Below, piece after piece: positions 43,585-54,513 of a DNA stretch of 64,000 nt. The stretch is from Aristolochia californica (Eukaryota; Streptophyta; Magnoliopsida; Piperales; Aristolochiaceae). Under the pieces are notes generated by a model that was not told where the DNA came from, searched no databases, and was given only the letters and a program-made list of their open reading frames with translations. The stretch spans positions 9,083,955-9,147,954 of the forward strand of contig JARWKL010000012.1 in NCBI GenBank assembly GCA_029961685.1, read 5' to 3'. Each line of letters begins with the position of its first letter. Within the stretch, counting starts at the first letter, position 1. Both the position numbers and the translations under genes were made by a program.

Positions 43585-44376
43585 TCACCGACGCTTACCC
43601 CAACAATTTTGGAAACTGGGTTCCCTCTGTTCTGCCGAGAGGTAGATTGAGAGTGAGAGTTGTTGTCTAGAAGCCAAATCCCACCAGAATTTTGTCCGAC
43701 GGAGCCTCCTCTTTCTCCTTTGGCGAATAGTTGGACGTCGTGGCTTCTCCGCTTGGGGATTTTCCATCTCATGGTCTGAGAGGTGTTCTGGTTCCCGTGA
43801 GAAGGGGGTTGTTGATGCCGAACCCAAATAAGCCCTTCCTGTGAGAGTCGTATCTCGAAAACATTTCCTGGTTGGAAGAGTCACCGAAAATTTTTCCTTC
43901 TCCTGTCTAGGAAGGAATTTTGCTTGTCGTGAGCAGGGGTGGTTTGATTTCGGATTTTTTGGGTCATTCTCAAAGATTTTCATGATTCCCAATTTCGGAT
44001 TTGAGGTCACACCCAAATCATCCCCAGAGACTTCGGATGTTGAACAACAAGACGTCGTGGACGAGGATTTCCCAGCTCGAGAAATTTTTAATTTTTCTGG
44101 CCCGTGGCCTGTCTTCCCCTCCGAGACTGCGTCTGCTGCCTTTCGTTCTGTGATTTTTTTGTGCTTAGAGATTTTAGGTCGTATGATCTTCTTTTCTGTG
44201 GTAGCGAGATGCCTCCCAATTGCAGACCATTCCTCTAACGTTCTAATGGAAGATTGACGCATCTTCTGTTGCAGTTCACCTACTAGGGTGCACACATCTG
44301 GATACATCTTACCTGTTGTTGTATGCAAATCTTGGAGTATGGCAAGTATTTCCTCTCGGGTTGCAGAATCCATCAT
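43585..44376 (-). CDS. Gag-like N-terminal ORF of the thiolase-bearing element
   Basis: Open from ATG at 44374-44376 (MMDSATREEIL) to 43585, 263 codons; the start lies ten bases beyond the primer-binding site. Residues 1-60 look helical (ILAILQDLHTT, LVGELQQKMRQ), comparable in place to the gag N-terminus of A and B; the rest is basic (RQRRKRRLRRTKFWW) without a zinc knuckle. Function unknown. The antisense frame at 43841-44257 is a shadow. Confidence 0.5.
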   Translation of the reverse strand: MMDSATREEILAILQDLHTTTGKMYPDVCTLVGELQQKMRQSSIRTLEEWSAIGRHLATTEKKIIRPKISKHKKITERKAADAVSEGKTGHGPEKLKISRAGKSSSTTSCCSTSEVSGDDLGVTSNPKLGIMKIFENDPKNPKSNHPCSRQAKFLPRQEKEKFSVTLPTRKCFRDTTLTGRAYLGSASTTPFSREPEHLSDHEMENPQAEKPRRPTIRQRRKRRLRRTKFWWDLASRQQLSLSIYLSAEQREPSFQNCWGKRR

Positions 44377-44386
44377 TGTGTTCTCA

Positions 44387-44397
44387 CTCTGATACCA
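44387..44397 (-). promoter_or_regulatory. Primer-binding site of the thiolase-bearing element
   Basis: Minus strand TGGTATCAGAG, two bases after the LTR end; initiator tRNA-Met type. Confidence 0.88.
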
Positions 44398-44399
44398 GT

Positions 44400-44763
44400 T
44401 GTTATGGTCCTGGATCTGACACATGGATTCGTAGGGAGGAAGAAGAGAAAGACGAAAATCAAGCAAAAGGGAAGCTTGAAAACCCTAGGTTCTTTGAGGA
44501 GAACACACACCCCTGAGCTCGTTGAGGAGAACTCAAAACCCTTGTTTACACTAAATCAATGCTTGTCTTTTCTCATTATTCTTACCCCTTAAATATGGTT
44601 CACCCTTACAAGGTTCAAGATAAAATATTATAAAAATACCCCTATAGATTAAATATTACAAAAATGCCCCTATGACCTATTAATTCTTTAACTGAAATAA
44701 AATAAAGTAAATTAAAGAAAAATAATTAATTAGACTCTTAATAATATTATTGCGTGCATAACA
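44400..44763 (-). repeat. 5' LTR of the thiolase-bearing element
   Basis: 364 bp, tgttatggtcc...gcgtgcataaca; followed by the target duplication ggagt. Confidence 0.9.
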
Positions 44764-44768
44764 GGAGT

Positions 44769-44950
44769 GCAATCCCCTTTACCCATGAAATCACCACCAT
44801 AGAGTCCCCCTCCATGATGATGGCTACTGTGAAATGATACATATGATGAAAGAGACCGTGCAAAAGATCATGCCTCCATTTCAATTGAATGAATTGTCTA
44901 GCGTCAAATAAGGGTGTGGGATCTACCCAAGATGGTGGCGGATAACTTCC
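44769..44950 (-). pseudogene. LINE RNase H, upstream half
   Basis: Minus strand: VAIIMEGDSMVVISWVKGIAL. The EGDS box with the VVISWV continuation is typical of the RNase H of plant LINEs. Interrupted by the LTR element at 44763; continues at 40314. Confidence 0.6.
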
Positions 44951-45766
44951 CCAAGCCAGCTGGTCTTGGGCTGTTGGATGGTAATATCACTAAACGTAGA
45001 AATAAAGTTGGTAGACAAAGTTGGAAACGTGTAACCATCCATTATCTTCTCAACTCAAGGAATTGCTGGTTTTCTTGTCCCTAAGGGAGGACTTTAATGT
45101 TCATGTGTCTTTTTTAACTACTAGTAGCTAGCCCAAGAGAAGAAAATCATATAGAAGTATCAAATTAGAAAACTTTCCTAAAATAGTAACTTTCCAAAAA
45201 TAGAAATTTTTCTTCCTTCATTTACATATCTTCAATTTTTTTAGATGACTTTCTTCTTCCACTTGTAAGCCATCTACTACATCAGATGCCATGATTCTTT
45301 ATGATGTACTTGCCAGTAGATTCCTCTTTGAAATAATCAAAACCTTATTGTTATCTTTCGTTGTTTCAATGTGTTTGTTGAAGTTTTTGCTTTTCTGTGG
45401 GTTGATATGATTATTCATTCTTAAACACTCTTTGTTGCCACTATCAAGGTTGTGAAGAAAAGTAGAACTTGGTTGACTGTATTTTATTCTATAGTTGATA
45501 TTGTTGGCATGTCATTCGTTTGGTTTCCTGGTAATTAGATTTTGGGCAACTTATGTACAATTTTTTTGCAAATTTAGTGTCAGAAGAAACATACTTACAT
45601 CCACTCCTCGAAGAAAAGGGTATTTGTCCACTAGGCTAATATAATCAGCATATTTGTCCATCATAAAGAAAAGAAAAGAAGCAAGTGTGGAAAGGATAGA
45701 CGAATAGAAGAGCAGAGAAATGGTAGAGGCCATTACTTTTGTTGTCTCAAGTGATTGATGGTGGGG
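44951..45766. other. No gene seen
   Basis: Might include further decayed LINE sequence next to 44950. No frame above 61 codons is convincing. Confidence 0.35.
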
Positions 45767-46273
45767 TGTTAGAAATTGAACACCCTAATTCCAAACTAAT
45801 GAGAGCAATAATAATAAATGTGAAAGAAAGGAAAACCAAGCACAAAAACAAACAACAAGATTTATACAAGTTCGCCAAGAGGTGAGACTACGCCCTGTCT
45901 TCCGCCGCTACAGTAATCCACTATGAAGATGAAATACTTTACAAGTGAAAGTACACACTTATTGTTATTTCTCTCTAACCTCTCAAGCTACAACTCGAGA
46001 TGCTCCTCGGAATAAGATGATTAAAACCCTAATAGCGGCGCCCCTCAATTATGAAGAAAAAATTAGGGCAACCGCATTACAAGAGTAAAATTCCCAAACT
46101 ACCCTTAATGAAATAACAGTTAATATATCGTGGACCGGGCGGGGGCTCCACCCCCTACAACCCCGGGAGGGTGGATTCCCGCCCCCCTTCCAAACCCCCA
46201 TGACGACCTGACCGCTCAGGTCGATCCACGACCAACTCAACGTAGGGCGTTAATTAGGCTCCAAAATATGACA
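45767..46273 (-). repeat. Solo LTR, family C (copy g), minus orientation
   Basis: 507 bp; reverse complement of the family C consensus: it begins tgttagaaattgaacacccta and ends ggctccaaaatatgaca in plus reading. Flanks tgggg and ttggg agree in four of five bases. No internal sequence remains, so LTR-LTR recombination is likely. Confidence 0.85.
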
Positions 46274-47190
46274 TTGGGGTATTAGGTCACCTGTATTTGA
46301 GAATCAAGTGGCAAAACCTGGGGTGGGGATATTTTCTTTTGTGATAGACAATATGCTGATTATGTTAGCCTTGACATTGATGAGAAGTAGCTGAAATAGG
46401 TAAGGATTCAATCTCGTCTTACTAAATTTTTTTCATTGAATTTTACATTTTTCACACCTTGGCTTAGCATTTCCTATGACTATATATGTTTCTATTGCAC
46501 TTTTTGATATCATGCTCAAGTAACTATACATAGCCTGGAAGATGCACATATGTTTGAATAGCAAGATGCCACAACATCGTTCCCTTGATTTAGGAAGTAC
46601 TGCAAATTTTTTGAGGAATTGATTGGAGCCCATCTAACATACTCTAAAACATTTTACACGAATAGGCAAGATACTCTCACGTTCATTTTTTTTTTTTTTT
46701 GGTGAAAGGTTTGAAAATTATTATATTAAAATGGAATAGAAAGTCTAAAGAAGCTCGCCCAAGATTTGTGATATGTGATTAGAATCAACGCTGTATTTTA
46801 AAGAACTTTTTAAAGAGGCTCTTGCATGGTTGGATATGGTACCACTGTCTTGATATAATCATTTTAATTTCTTCCGCTTCATGGCTGTCTAATAATTTGG
46901 ACTGTACATACAAAGAAAAGACTATTGATTCTTAAGGTGTTTGCTGAGTTTCAATAATCTGTCAAAAAATTGTTCTTTGTGAACTATGTCAATATGATAT
47001 ATGGATATATTTTTTTTTTTTTCAAAACATGGTCCTCTTTTAAGCTTGACTAAAGTATTTGTGTGCATTGGTTCATCAAGATGTATCATGCTCAAGGATT
47101 CATCTTTTATTTTATTTTTTGAAAGAATTTTTATTATTTGATCTAATATTACCATAAAATATTATTTTTTAGAAGATGTGAACTTGTGTG
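46274..47190. other. No gene seen
   Basis: AT-rich, with T-runs at 46688-46700 and 47010-47022. No recognised domain. Confidence 0.35.
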
Positions 47191-47600
47191 TTTTTTTTTG
47201 CTGAAAATGAGAAATTTATTAAGAGATGGAAAACAACTACTGTACAACAGGAGAGGTACACTCTCAACAAGGAGAGCTTGAAGAGAAGCCCCTCTATTAG
47301 CTAAAGAGTCAGCCAAAGAGTTGGATGAACAAAATACATGAGACCAAGAGCAGTAAATCGAAGATACATTGTCTATAATTGAGTGAAAAACTGCCCAATG
47401 ACGCCAAGGGGGTTCAACACCAATGGAACACAACCGAATCACATTGGGAATCTCCTTCGATAATGAGAGGACCATTAAAGTGGCTAGTGAAGAGTTGGAG
47501 TCCTTGGAGAAGTGTTGTGAGCTCTGCATCGGTAGCTTTAGCGAGACCGAGAGGCCCAACAAAGGATAAGATGGATTGACTTTCATTATTTTGCTATGGT
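47191..47600 (-). pseudogene. LINE 3' end: RNase H domain and poly(A)
   Basis: Minus strand: ATDAELTTLLQGLQLF, then IIEGDSQCDSVV (catalytic E and D boxes), then in another frame RHWAVFHSI, and SNSLADSLANRGASLQALL (C-terminal Asp box). One frameshift separates them. The strand continues AATAAATTTCTCATTTTCAGC and ends in A9 (47191-47199 as T), a LINE-type tail. Confidence 0.7.
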
Positions 47601-48041
47601 TTCGAATGTTTGGTTCCCAAGGGAAGTCACAAACTCATGGAGGAGGATTCTTTGAGGAGGTCAAGAAAGAAGTTCCATGATGGTTTGTTTGCAAGAAACA
47701 ATGCTTTGGCGATGCTTTATGTTGTCAAGGAGTGTGAAGGAGAAAAGTTTGGAATAGGGCTAGAGTTGAGAGAATTCCAATTACACCTTGGTGATTCTAG
47801 TGATCCGTATTGCTCCTGTCCAAGTATCTAGAGACAATCTCCCATCACGCAGGTTGGGACCGCCATAAATGCTCCAATGGGTTCACAAAAGAGAACACAA
47901 CAACGCAGCAACAAAAGGTACCTATCAGTCCAACAGGACATCCTTACCTTTAGGGGTGTCAACAGCCATGGGCGGAGACCCCTGCTTCGCTAAAGTCAGA
48001 GTTCCCATGGATGCAATACCCGACTCGGTCTTGGGTTTATC
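47601..48041. other. No recognised gene; downstream of the primer-site-like motif on the minus strand
   Basis: Minus strand from 48010 can be read MGTLTLAKQGSPPM over a short frame that soon stops. No capsid, movement, protease or RT motif was found. Confidence 0.35.
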
Positions 48042-48054
48042 GGCTCTAATACCA
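48042..48054 (-). promoter_or_regulatory. Primer-binding-site-like TGGTATTAGAGCC
   Basis: Minus strand TGGTATTAGAGCC, complementary with one mismatch class to initiator tRNA-Met, at the edge of the left inverted-repeat arm after a run of A. Confidence 0.6.
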
Positions 48055-48716
48055 TTTTTTTAGTTAACCAACTATAATCATGTTAAGTAATCTAAGTCAT
48101 TAAACTATTTATAATAGATACCTAAAGTTCTCTAATAGGGCCCAACATGACTTCTACTGCCACTTAGTATTATACGGGTTTTGATCGTATTCTTGCCGGC
48201 TTACCACCACGTGGGCTAAATCGTCATGCGACCTTACGGTTTTTAGGGGTCCCCAAGCCGTACATGTCAACCGATGCAGCTCCATGGCTGCTTAGGCAAG
48301 GTAGAGCACAACTCCATTTCATTTTCTAACTCGGAGTGTAGCCGAATAACATTAAGTATATAGCTTCAGTCCTATTTGACACTACTTCGATATTATTTAA
48401 GTGACACTATTCCAAAAAATTATTGTTAAGATTACAAAACAAGGATATCATAAACAATACACTTTGGAGATGCAATATATTTATATGCGAAATTAAACAT
48501 AAACATAAACAAATACTGTAGAGATTCATATATTACAAACATGCGAAAAATAAAATATTGTTTGAAATAAAATATAAAACTAATTACATAACTCTTGAAG
48601 TTACTGACCGTGTTACTGGTCGGCTCCCTCTTTACTCCTCAACCATTACAACTATTTTGCACATACCGTGCTTTCGAAATTTCGCTGGAGAATGCTGGTT
48701 GGAAATCACCTTCTTC
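48055..48716 (-). repeat. Inverted repeat, left arm (leader-like)
   Basis: The reverse complement aligns with 49853-50512 along its whole length with roughly 80 per cent identity by eye (for example actatttataatagatacct, gtttatgtttaat, aatatattgcatctcc). A TATA box on the minus strand (48770-48777) lies just outside its far end, so the arm looks like the transcribed leader between promoter and primer site. Confidence 0.75.
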
Positions 48717-48769
48717 TTCAGAATACTTTGATTGACTTTCGAATGCCTTGAACTCCATCTGGGCTTTGA

Positions 48770-48777
48770 TTTTATAG
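48770..48777 (-). promoter_or_regulatory. TATA box on minus strand upstream of the left arm
   Basis: TATAAAAT on the minus strand, about 720 nt before the primer-site-like motif. Confidence 0.45.
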
Positions 48778-48943
48778 ATAGAAATTGGAAAATCTTTCCC
48801 CTTCTGCCCTTGAATGAAAGGTCCTTGTTAGAAGACGAAGGGTAGCTTTCGTCTTTGTTTTCTTCATCCTTACCCTTGCTTTATCCCCTTTCGGCACTAA
48901 AAGAGAGGGTAAATGAGTCTTTTTCATTCTGACATCAGTTTGC

Positions 48944-49008
48944 TGACGTATAAAGAATCTTTCTTGTCGTCATTTTGCTGACTCGGATTTTGACGTTGTT
49001 TGTTGACG
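48944..49008. promoter_or_regulatory. Cluster of four TGACG (as-1-type) motifs
   Basis: TGACG at 48944-48948, 48991-48995 and 49004-49008, and its complement at 48968-48972. They lie about 170-230 bp upstream of the TATA box on the minus strand, as in TGA/bZIP-responsive plant and pararetroviral promoters. Confidence 0.45.
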
Positions 49009-49852
49009 TCTTAAATGCCTTCATTCTGACAGGCTGTCTTCTGATAGCTTTTTTGTGCACACTTGACACTTGTGTAGTTTGTTGAAAGTGAGATGGGCCA
49101 TGCCACAAAAACTTTCTTTCGTATTTTTACTTGAAGGGATTTTTCCACATAGTAATTTCCCAAGTGTTTCTTTCCAAAGATTTCTGAACATTTGCTGGAG
49201 ATTCTTTGAAGCTTTTTGATACAATAGTCAGTGGCACTGATGTCTCGTATACATAACTTTTCTTCTTCTGTATCAGTATTTGGAGGTACTGGATGATATT
49301 TTTAATTCCCATTGTCCTTTTGTTTTTCAAGACTTCTTCAGGACATGGTTGTGATTTTGGCTTAAGCTTTGGATCAAAATTTGATAGCTTTCCTTGTTTG
49401 TCAAGGATTTCAAGTGTTATAACTGAAATACTCAGTATGACCTTGTTGTTTTCTTTAATTTATGCTATGGCTGAGACAAATCTCAACCTTATAGCTTTAA
49501 CCTTAGTAGCAGATTAGAAACTCTTGCAGGCCTCGGTTATTTCTTTTGGGAATCTTTTAACAACCACACATAGTTGCAACTAGGCTATGAGTACAAGAAT
49601 GACCACAACAAGAGAATCATTGCTTGGAATCAACAACGAAGGATATGACTAGGGAGGCTATGACTACAACCAGAATGCCACAAATAGTTGCAACTAGACT
49701 ATGACTACAACAATGGCAGACTCTCTTGACAAGGAAAGGGTTTCCCTTCAATCCTTCATTGTTAGGGATCTCCCTTATTTGTAGTTCTTATCTTTGCCTT
49801 TGTGGCTAATAAAATTTTCATTTCTCAAAAAAAAAAATAAAAAAAAGAAAGA
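49009..49852 (+). other. Anonymous sequence ending in a poly(A)-like tract
   Basis: The plus strand ends ggctaataaaattttcatttctc then an A-rich tract (49828-49856), the look of a retroposed 3' end with AATAAA. The preceding 300 bp repeat ctatgactacaac-type units. No protein recognised. Confidence 0.4.
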
Positions 49853-50512
49853 AAAGAAGGCGATTTCCAGCAAGCATTCTCCGGTCAAATTTCTCAAACA
49901 TGGTATGTGTAAAATAGTCGTAATGGCTGAGTAGTAAAGAGAGAACCGACCGGTAACATGGTCAGTAACTTTGGGAGTTATATAATTATTTTTTTATTTT
50001 TTTTCAAGCAATATTTTATTTTCCAAATGTTTGTAATATATGAATCTCTACAATACTTTTTTATGTTTATGTTTAATTCCGCATATAAATATATTGCATC
50101 TCCACAGTGTATTGTTTATGATATGGTTGTTTTGTAATCTGAACAGTAATTTTTTAGAATAGTGTCACTTAAATATTATCGAAGTAGTGTAAAATAGGAC
50201 CGAAGCTATAAACTTAATGTTATCCAGCTACACTCCAAAGTAGAAAATGAAACGGAGTTGTTCTCTACCTTGCTGAAGCAACCATGGAGCCGCATCGGTT
50301 CACATGTACGGCCTGGGGACCTCTGAAAATCTTGAGGTCTCATGGCGATTTAGCCCACATGGTGGTAAGTCAACAAGAATAGGGTCAAAACCCATATAAT
50401 ACTAAGTGGCAGCAGAATTCATCCCCTATTAGAGAACTTAGGTATCTATAATAAATAGTTTACTGTCTTTGATTACTATAGCATGATTGTAGCTGGTAAG
50501 TAAAAAAAAAAA
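49853..50512 (+). repeat. Inverted repeat, right arm
   Basis: Partner of 48055-48716 in opposite orientation. It ends in a run of A (50502-50512), matching the A-run next to the primer-site motif in the left arm, but no primer site follows here. Confidence 0.75.
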
Positions 50513-51354
50513 GGATATCCTGGATGAGTCATCCTAGGCAGGAAAAGGCCCATGATGAATGGGGTTGCCAAACCTTGTGATGGATGGGTTGAGGGTTGCA
50601 GGCCCGATAGTGAAGGAAAATGAAATCAGGGGGAAGGAGGCATGCAATGTTGGTGGGCATAGAAGAGATTTTGATTCCAGTTGCAATTGAGGTGTATCAA
50701 GGAAATTTTACTTGGGAGAGTGTGATGAGACTGGGAAAGGCAGGTGATGCAATGGCTCTGGTGGAGGATCCATTATGGGGTTAGTTTGCCTTTCTCCTTT
50801 TTCCACAAAAAAAAAAAAGAATTCAGTTCTTGTTGAAATAAGATAGCAAGAAATTGAGTTTAAGTTGGATGGTTATTAAATATATGCAAGAATGCAATAG
50901 AATGACCTTTATGTTATACCGAAGTTGATGAGATACTGGTAAATCTACTCTAGTTGGGTGTTGTAGCGTTGTCTCTCTAGCAATATTCTTTTCATTTTGC
51001 TATTATTTTTGTAGTGAATGACTTGTCTTGAGCTATCCAAGTGCTGTTTAATTCTAGTCATCATTTTTCTTAGTTGAGAAAGGAGTTAACTCAAGTGTGT
51101 TTAACCTATGCAATTTTCTAGAAAACATGCAAACCTTCAAAGTTTTCCATAGTATGGACGCTCAGTGGTGCTCAATCTCAGAAAGAAGATAGAATTTCAT
51201 TGCGCACCGCAAGAAGGTCCTTCCATACCTTTTCCCATGGAAAAAGAAAAAAATATTTGAGATATTCCATGAGTAACATAGCTTCACAAGATAAGAATTC
51301 TTTCACTAATTAGGTTGACTTCTATGCTCTAAAAGTATCTTGATTTGAAATTTG
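50513..51354. other. No recognised gene
   Basis: A plus-strand frame at about 50650-50790 (EILIPVAIEVYQGNFTWESV) looks mildly coding, but I do not know it. Confidence 0.35.
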
Positions 51355-51540
51355 TTGATTTTCAGAACTCCATGGATTAACTCATGGAGAAAAGGAGAGG
51401 CGACATGTTGGGGAGAAAACAAGAGGAAGAATGAGGTTATGGACTTATGTCCTAACCCTCCCCTTGAAGCTCTATTTATAGATGAATAAAACTATAATAT
51501 TATGATTATGCCCCTGAAACATAAACCAATTACATCTATG
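51355..51540 (-). repeat. LTR fragment of the LARD-type family
   Basis: tgttgattttcagaactccatgg... matches the start (plus reading) of the LTRs at 51568 and 54514, then similarity fades near 51530. It is an older copy next to the complete element. Confidence 0.7.
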
Positions 51541-51567
51541 CCATTTTATGAGATGACTCTTTATTTA

Positions 51568-52067
51568 TGTTGATTTTTAGGACTTTATGGATTTAGCTCA
51601 TGGACAAAAATAGAAAGACACCCATTGGGAGAAAACTAGAGGAAGAAGAGGTTGTGGACTTGATATCCTAACCCTTCCCCTGAAGTTCAATTTATTGATT
51701 AATCAAACTACAGTATTACAATTATGCCCCTGGTACTTAAACCTAATTACATCAATCATGATTATCCAAATCTACGTAAATAAAAGGAAGATAAATCAAT
51801 TACATTAATCTAGGAAGATTTTCCAAATCTTCCAACTCATGTGATAAGGATTCCAACTCGTGTGATGACTCATCATGCTACCTCACGTGATCATGGTGGG
51901 TCCCACCAACTCGTGTGATCATGGTGGGTCCATATCTTATGGGCTTGGGCCCATCTTTTAACACACTTGGATATATGGGCCTTACTTGGTCGTGTGGGTT
52001 TGGGCCCATCATCCAACACTCTTAGATATGTCCTTGGTCGTGTGGGCTTGGGGCCCATCTTCTAACA
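51568..52067 (-). repeat. 3' LTR of the complete LARD-type element
   Basis: About 500 bp. It contains, on the minus strand, GGACCCAC sites (complement at 51896-51903 and 51924-51931) and an E-box/G-box-like TCACGTGA at 51884-51891. Confidence 0.83.
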
Positions 52068-52079
52068 CTCCCCCTCAAG

Positions 52080-54505
52080 TTGGGGATGAAAGAATATCAT
52101 GAACACCTAGCTTTCTGCAAATGATGTATATGATTTTCTTGTATAAAATGGTAGTCCTCCATATCTTCCAACACTCCCCCTCACGCTGTTGGCTTTTCCA
52201 TGAGGCCCAGCTAGCATAAGATAAGTGAAAGTAAAATCACTCCAAGCCGTATGACATTGCTCCATACTCCAGTAGGGCACACTCCTATCTTTTGTAGGTA
52301 GTGGGTCTATATGCAATGCTCAGAAGTGTAATAAAACTCCTCCATCGCTGTGTCCCTCCACAGGAGAACGACTCTCAAGTGGTAAGAGTAATAAATGCCA
52401 ATTAAGGGGGGGTATAACATAGATTTAGTAATGGTGTCCCAACCCGGGCACCGACTCTCATGGGTAGTAGATGTAGTAATAAGCTCCTCCGTCACGGTGA
52501 TGTAACATATACTGAGGCCACCTCTTCTTCAATAATAATGTCTCATCTAAAGAGACACAATAGCAACAACTAAAAATGGGTCTGGGCCCATATAACAAGA
52601 ACCAAAGTAATAAAATCCTTGTAAAATGACCCATGAAATAATCCAATGCCAGTATTTGTACAAAATAGTATGCTGACCAAGGAATAAGTTGCCAATACTT
52701 CAAAATAATAATCCAGCCATATAAAAAATATCGAGTCGTGCCGAGTCAAATAGTAGACCAATATAGCCCAGTCGCAACATAAATATGTATAAAACTTGGA
52801 CACATATACCAAGGTAGAAAATAAGTGGGCCATGTCTGAGTTGACTCATTGAGTTGACCCGAACCGGGTTGACTCGGTCCGAGTTGGTTCGACCAACTGG
52901 ATTAACATTAGAGGACAGAATGAGTCTGGTGGGTCGCTAGTTTGCTAGGAACTCGGCCAGTCTGGGTTGCTCAACAGAACCAGAGAGCCGATTAAATGTT
53001 TCCTAATTTAGGGGAACATTTATTTCTTCAATAGCACCTTCATCCTCCTCTCGGCGCCGAACAGAGCTGTTGTTCAATTTTTTTTCCATATTATGGACTC
53101 TCTGAAAGGAAACGAAAAATGGAAAGCAGTGATCTAGCAATAAAAATAAGTATGTAGGTGCTGGAATTATCAATAAGTTCCTGAATAATAGTATCAAATA
53201 TAACTTTCCAATATCAATGAGAATAATATCATCTTCCCTGAATAGCACGGGATAGCAGAACTCTCTTCATGGCAGATTAAATTCAAGATACCAATCAGAG
53301 GATTTTTTGGAAATCAATCAAGAAATCAGCAGCGTGTATATTACCAGTAACGATCTGGCAGAGGCACTAATAAGGCAGTGAAGGAAAGACAACTTCAGGA
53401 TTAATAGAGTAAGAATCGACAGCGGAGACAATCTCGGAGAGGCAGCAGCGAAAAAAATCCATGGAATCCCTTTACATATGCAGAAATGAACTCAGCAATC
53501 TGTTACCAGTCTATGAATATTGCTAGTTCTAGAAGAAAAACCAATTGCCAAAAATCAGAGCATATCTTCATCTTCCTCCCCTCGCCGAAAGTTATTTACA
53601 AAAGGAGATTCTAGAAAGTAGTTATAATTAGCACTCAACAATATTTTTCTCCTGAGATCAATTAGAGATCATGCGAAATCAGCAACGATTATACAACGAC
53701 TTTGGATAGCAATCAAACAGTGAAGCAGTAACGATGATCCAGTAATCTTCAGCTCACAATGAAGCAACAATAGCAAAGGATGATGTAGAGTATTTTCGGT
53801 GGGATTGAAGATGATGCCAATGCAGAATGGATGAAAAGCAGAGGATGACGGGAACTACAACAAAGACAATTTTGGAATTGATAGTAGTAAGCTCGGGAAT
53901 AATCCAAGCAGAGAAAGAATAATTCTAGGAACCGTGATGGCATAGTGAATAATTCTTAGAGAGGCAACAAAGGAATTTCTGTCTTCGATTTAGCATCCCT
54001 ATGCATAGCATGGTGCTTCTTCTCACGTCCATGGAGTCGTTGGAGATTTCATCCTGAATATGCACTGATGACCCTCTGCCATGGTGGAACCACAGACAAT
54101 CCAGTAATTGAGACTAATAGAGTAACAACAGTGAGTAATGTAATGGAGGGTCCTGTGAGTGATGTCACCATCATGGCACGGTGGCTCCAATCTAGCCTAT
54201 CTTGTTGATTGTCGATGAGGAATAAAATAATGGCGTATCCAAGTCTGACGGTGGATTTGCTGAAGAAACTTTTCCAGTGCCCCAGCCCTTGCATCGGTGA
54301 CGAGTGTCGGCGAAAATAGAGACTTTGTTGGCGGAAGCAGAAACAAGCTTATGATGGACTTGCTGGTGGTTGCCTTCGGTATACTGGCAAGGTGGCAATT
54401 ACTAGTAGAAAAAAAGCATGGGCATGGTAAATAGAAAAAATGAAAAATAAAAAAGGGTTTGGAATTTTAAAATACCATAGCTACGAGTCCCAAAAATCAA
54501 TACAT
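52080..54505 (-). other. Non-coding internal region of the LARD-type element
   Basis: The longest minus frames are under 90 codons. Homology to 25800-27227 is clearest at 52385-52830. No gag, pol or host gene recognised, so movement would depend on proteins from an autonomous copia. Confidence 0.7.
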
Positions 54506-54513
54506 TGATACCA

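Larger units (their letters stand above)
40315..44763 (-). mobile_element. Non-autonomous chromovirus derivative carrying a host thiolase fragment
   Basis: 4449 bp. LTRs 40315-40679 and 44400-44763, perfect target duplication ggagt (40310-40314, 44764-44768), primer-binding site 44387-44397, poly-G-like polypurine tract at 40680-40693. The 5' end keeps a gag-like start ten bases from the primer site, as in elements A and B, and the 3' end keeps the chromovirus tail FxLDDKLFLPGG. Between them there is no protease, RT or integrase. About 0.7 kb encodes part of a 3-ketoacyl-CoA thiolase. It would need enzymes from another element to move. Confidence 0.85.

Noticed and set aside
43841..44257. 138-codon plus-strand ORF
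   Set aside because: Exactly antisense to the gag-like ORF of the thiolase-bearing element; no start context or domain.
48055..50512. Mutator-like DNA transposon with long terminal inverted repeats
   Set aside because: The outer ends show no matching 9-bp duplication, and the left end carries a tRNA-Met-type primer site, which points to a reverse-transcribing element. Not fully excluded.
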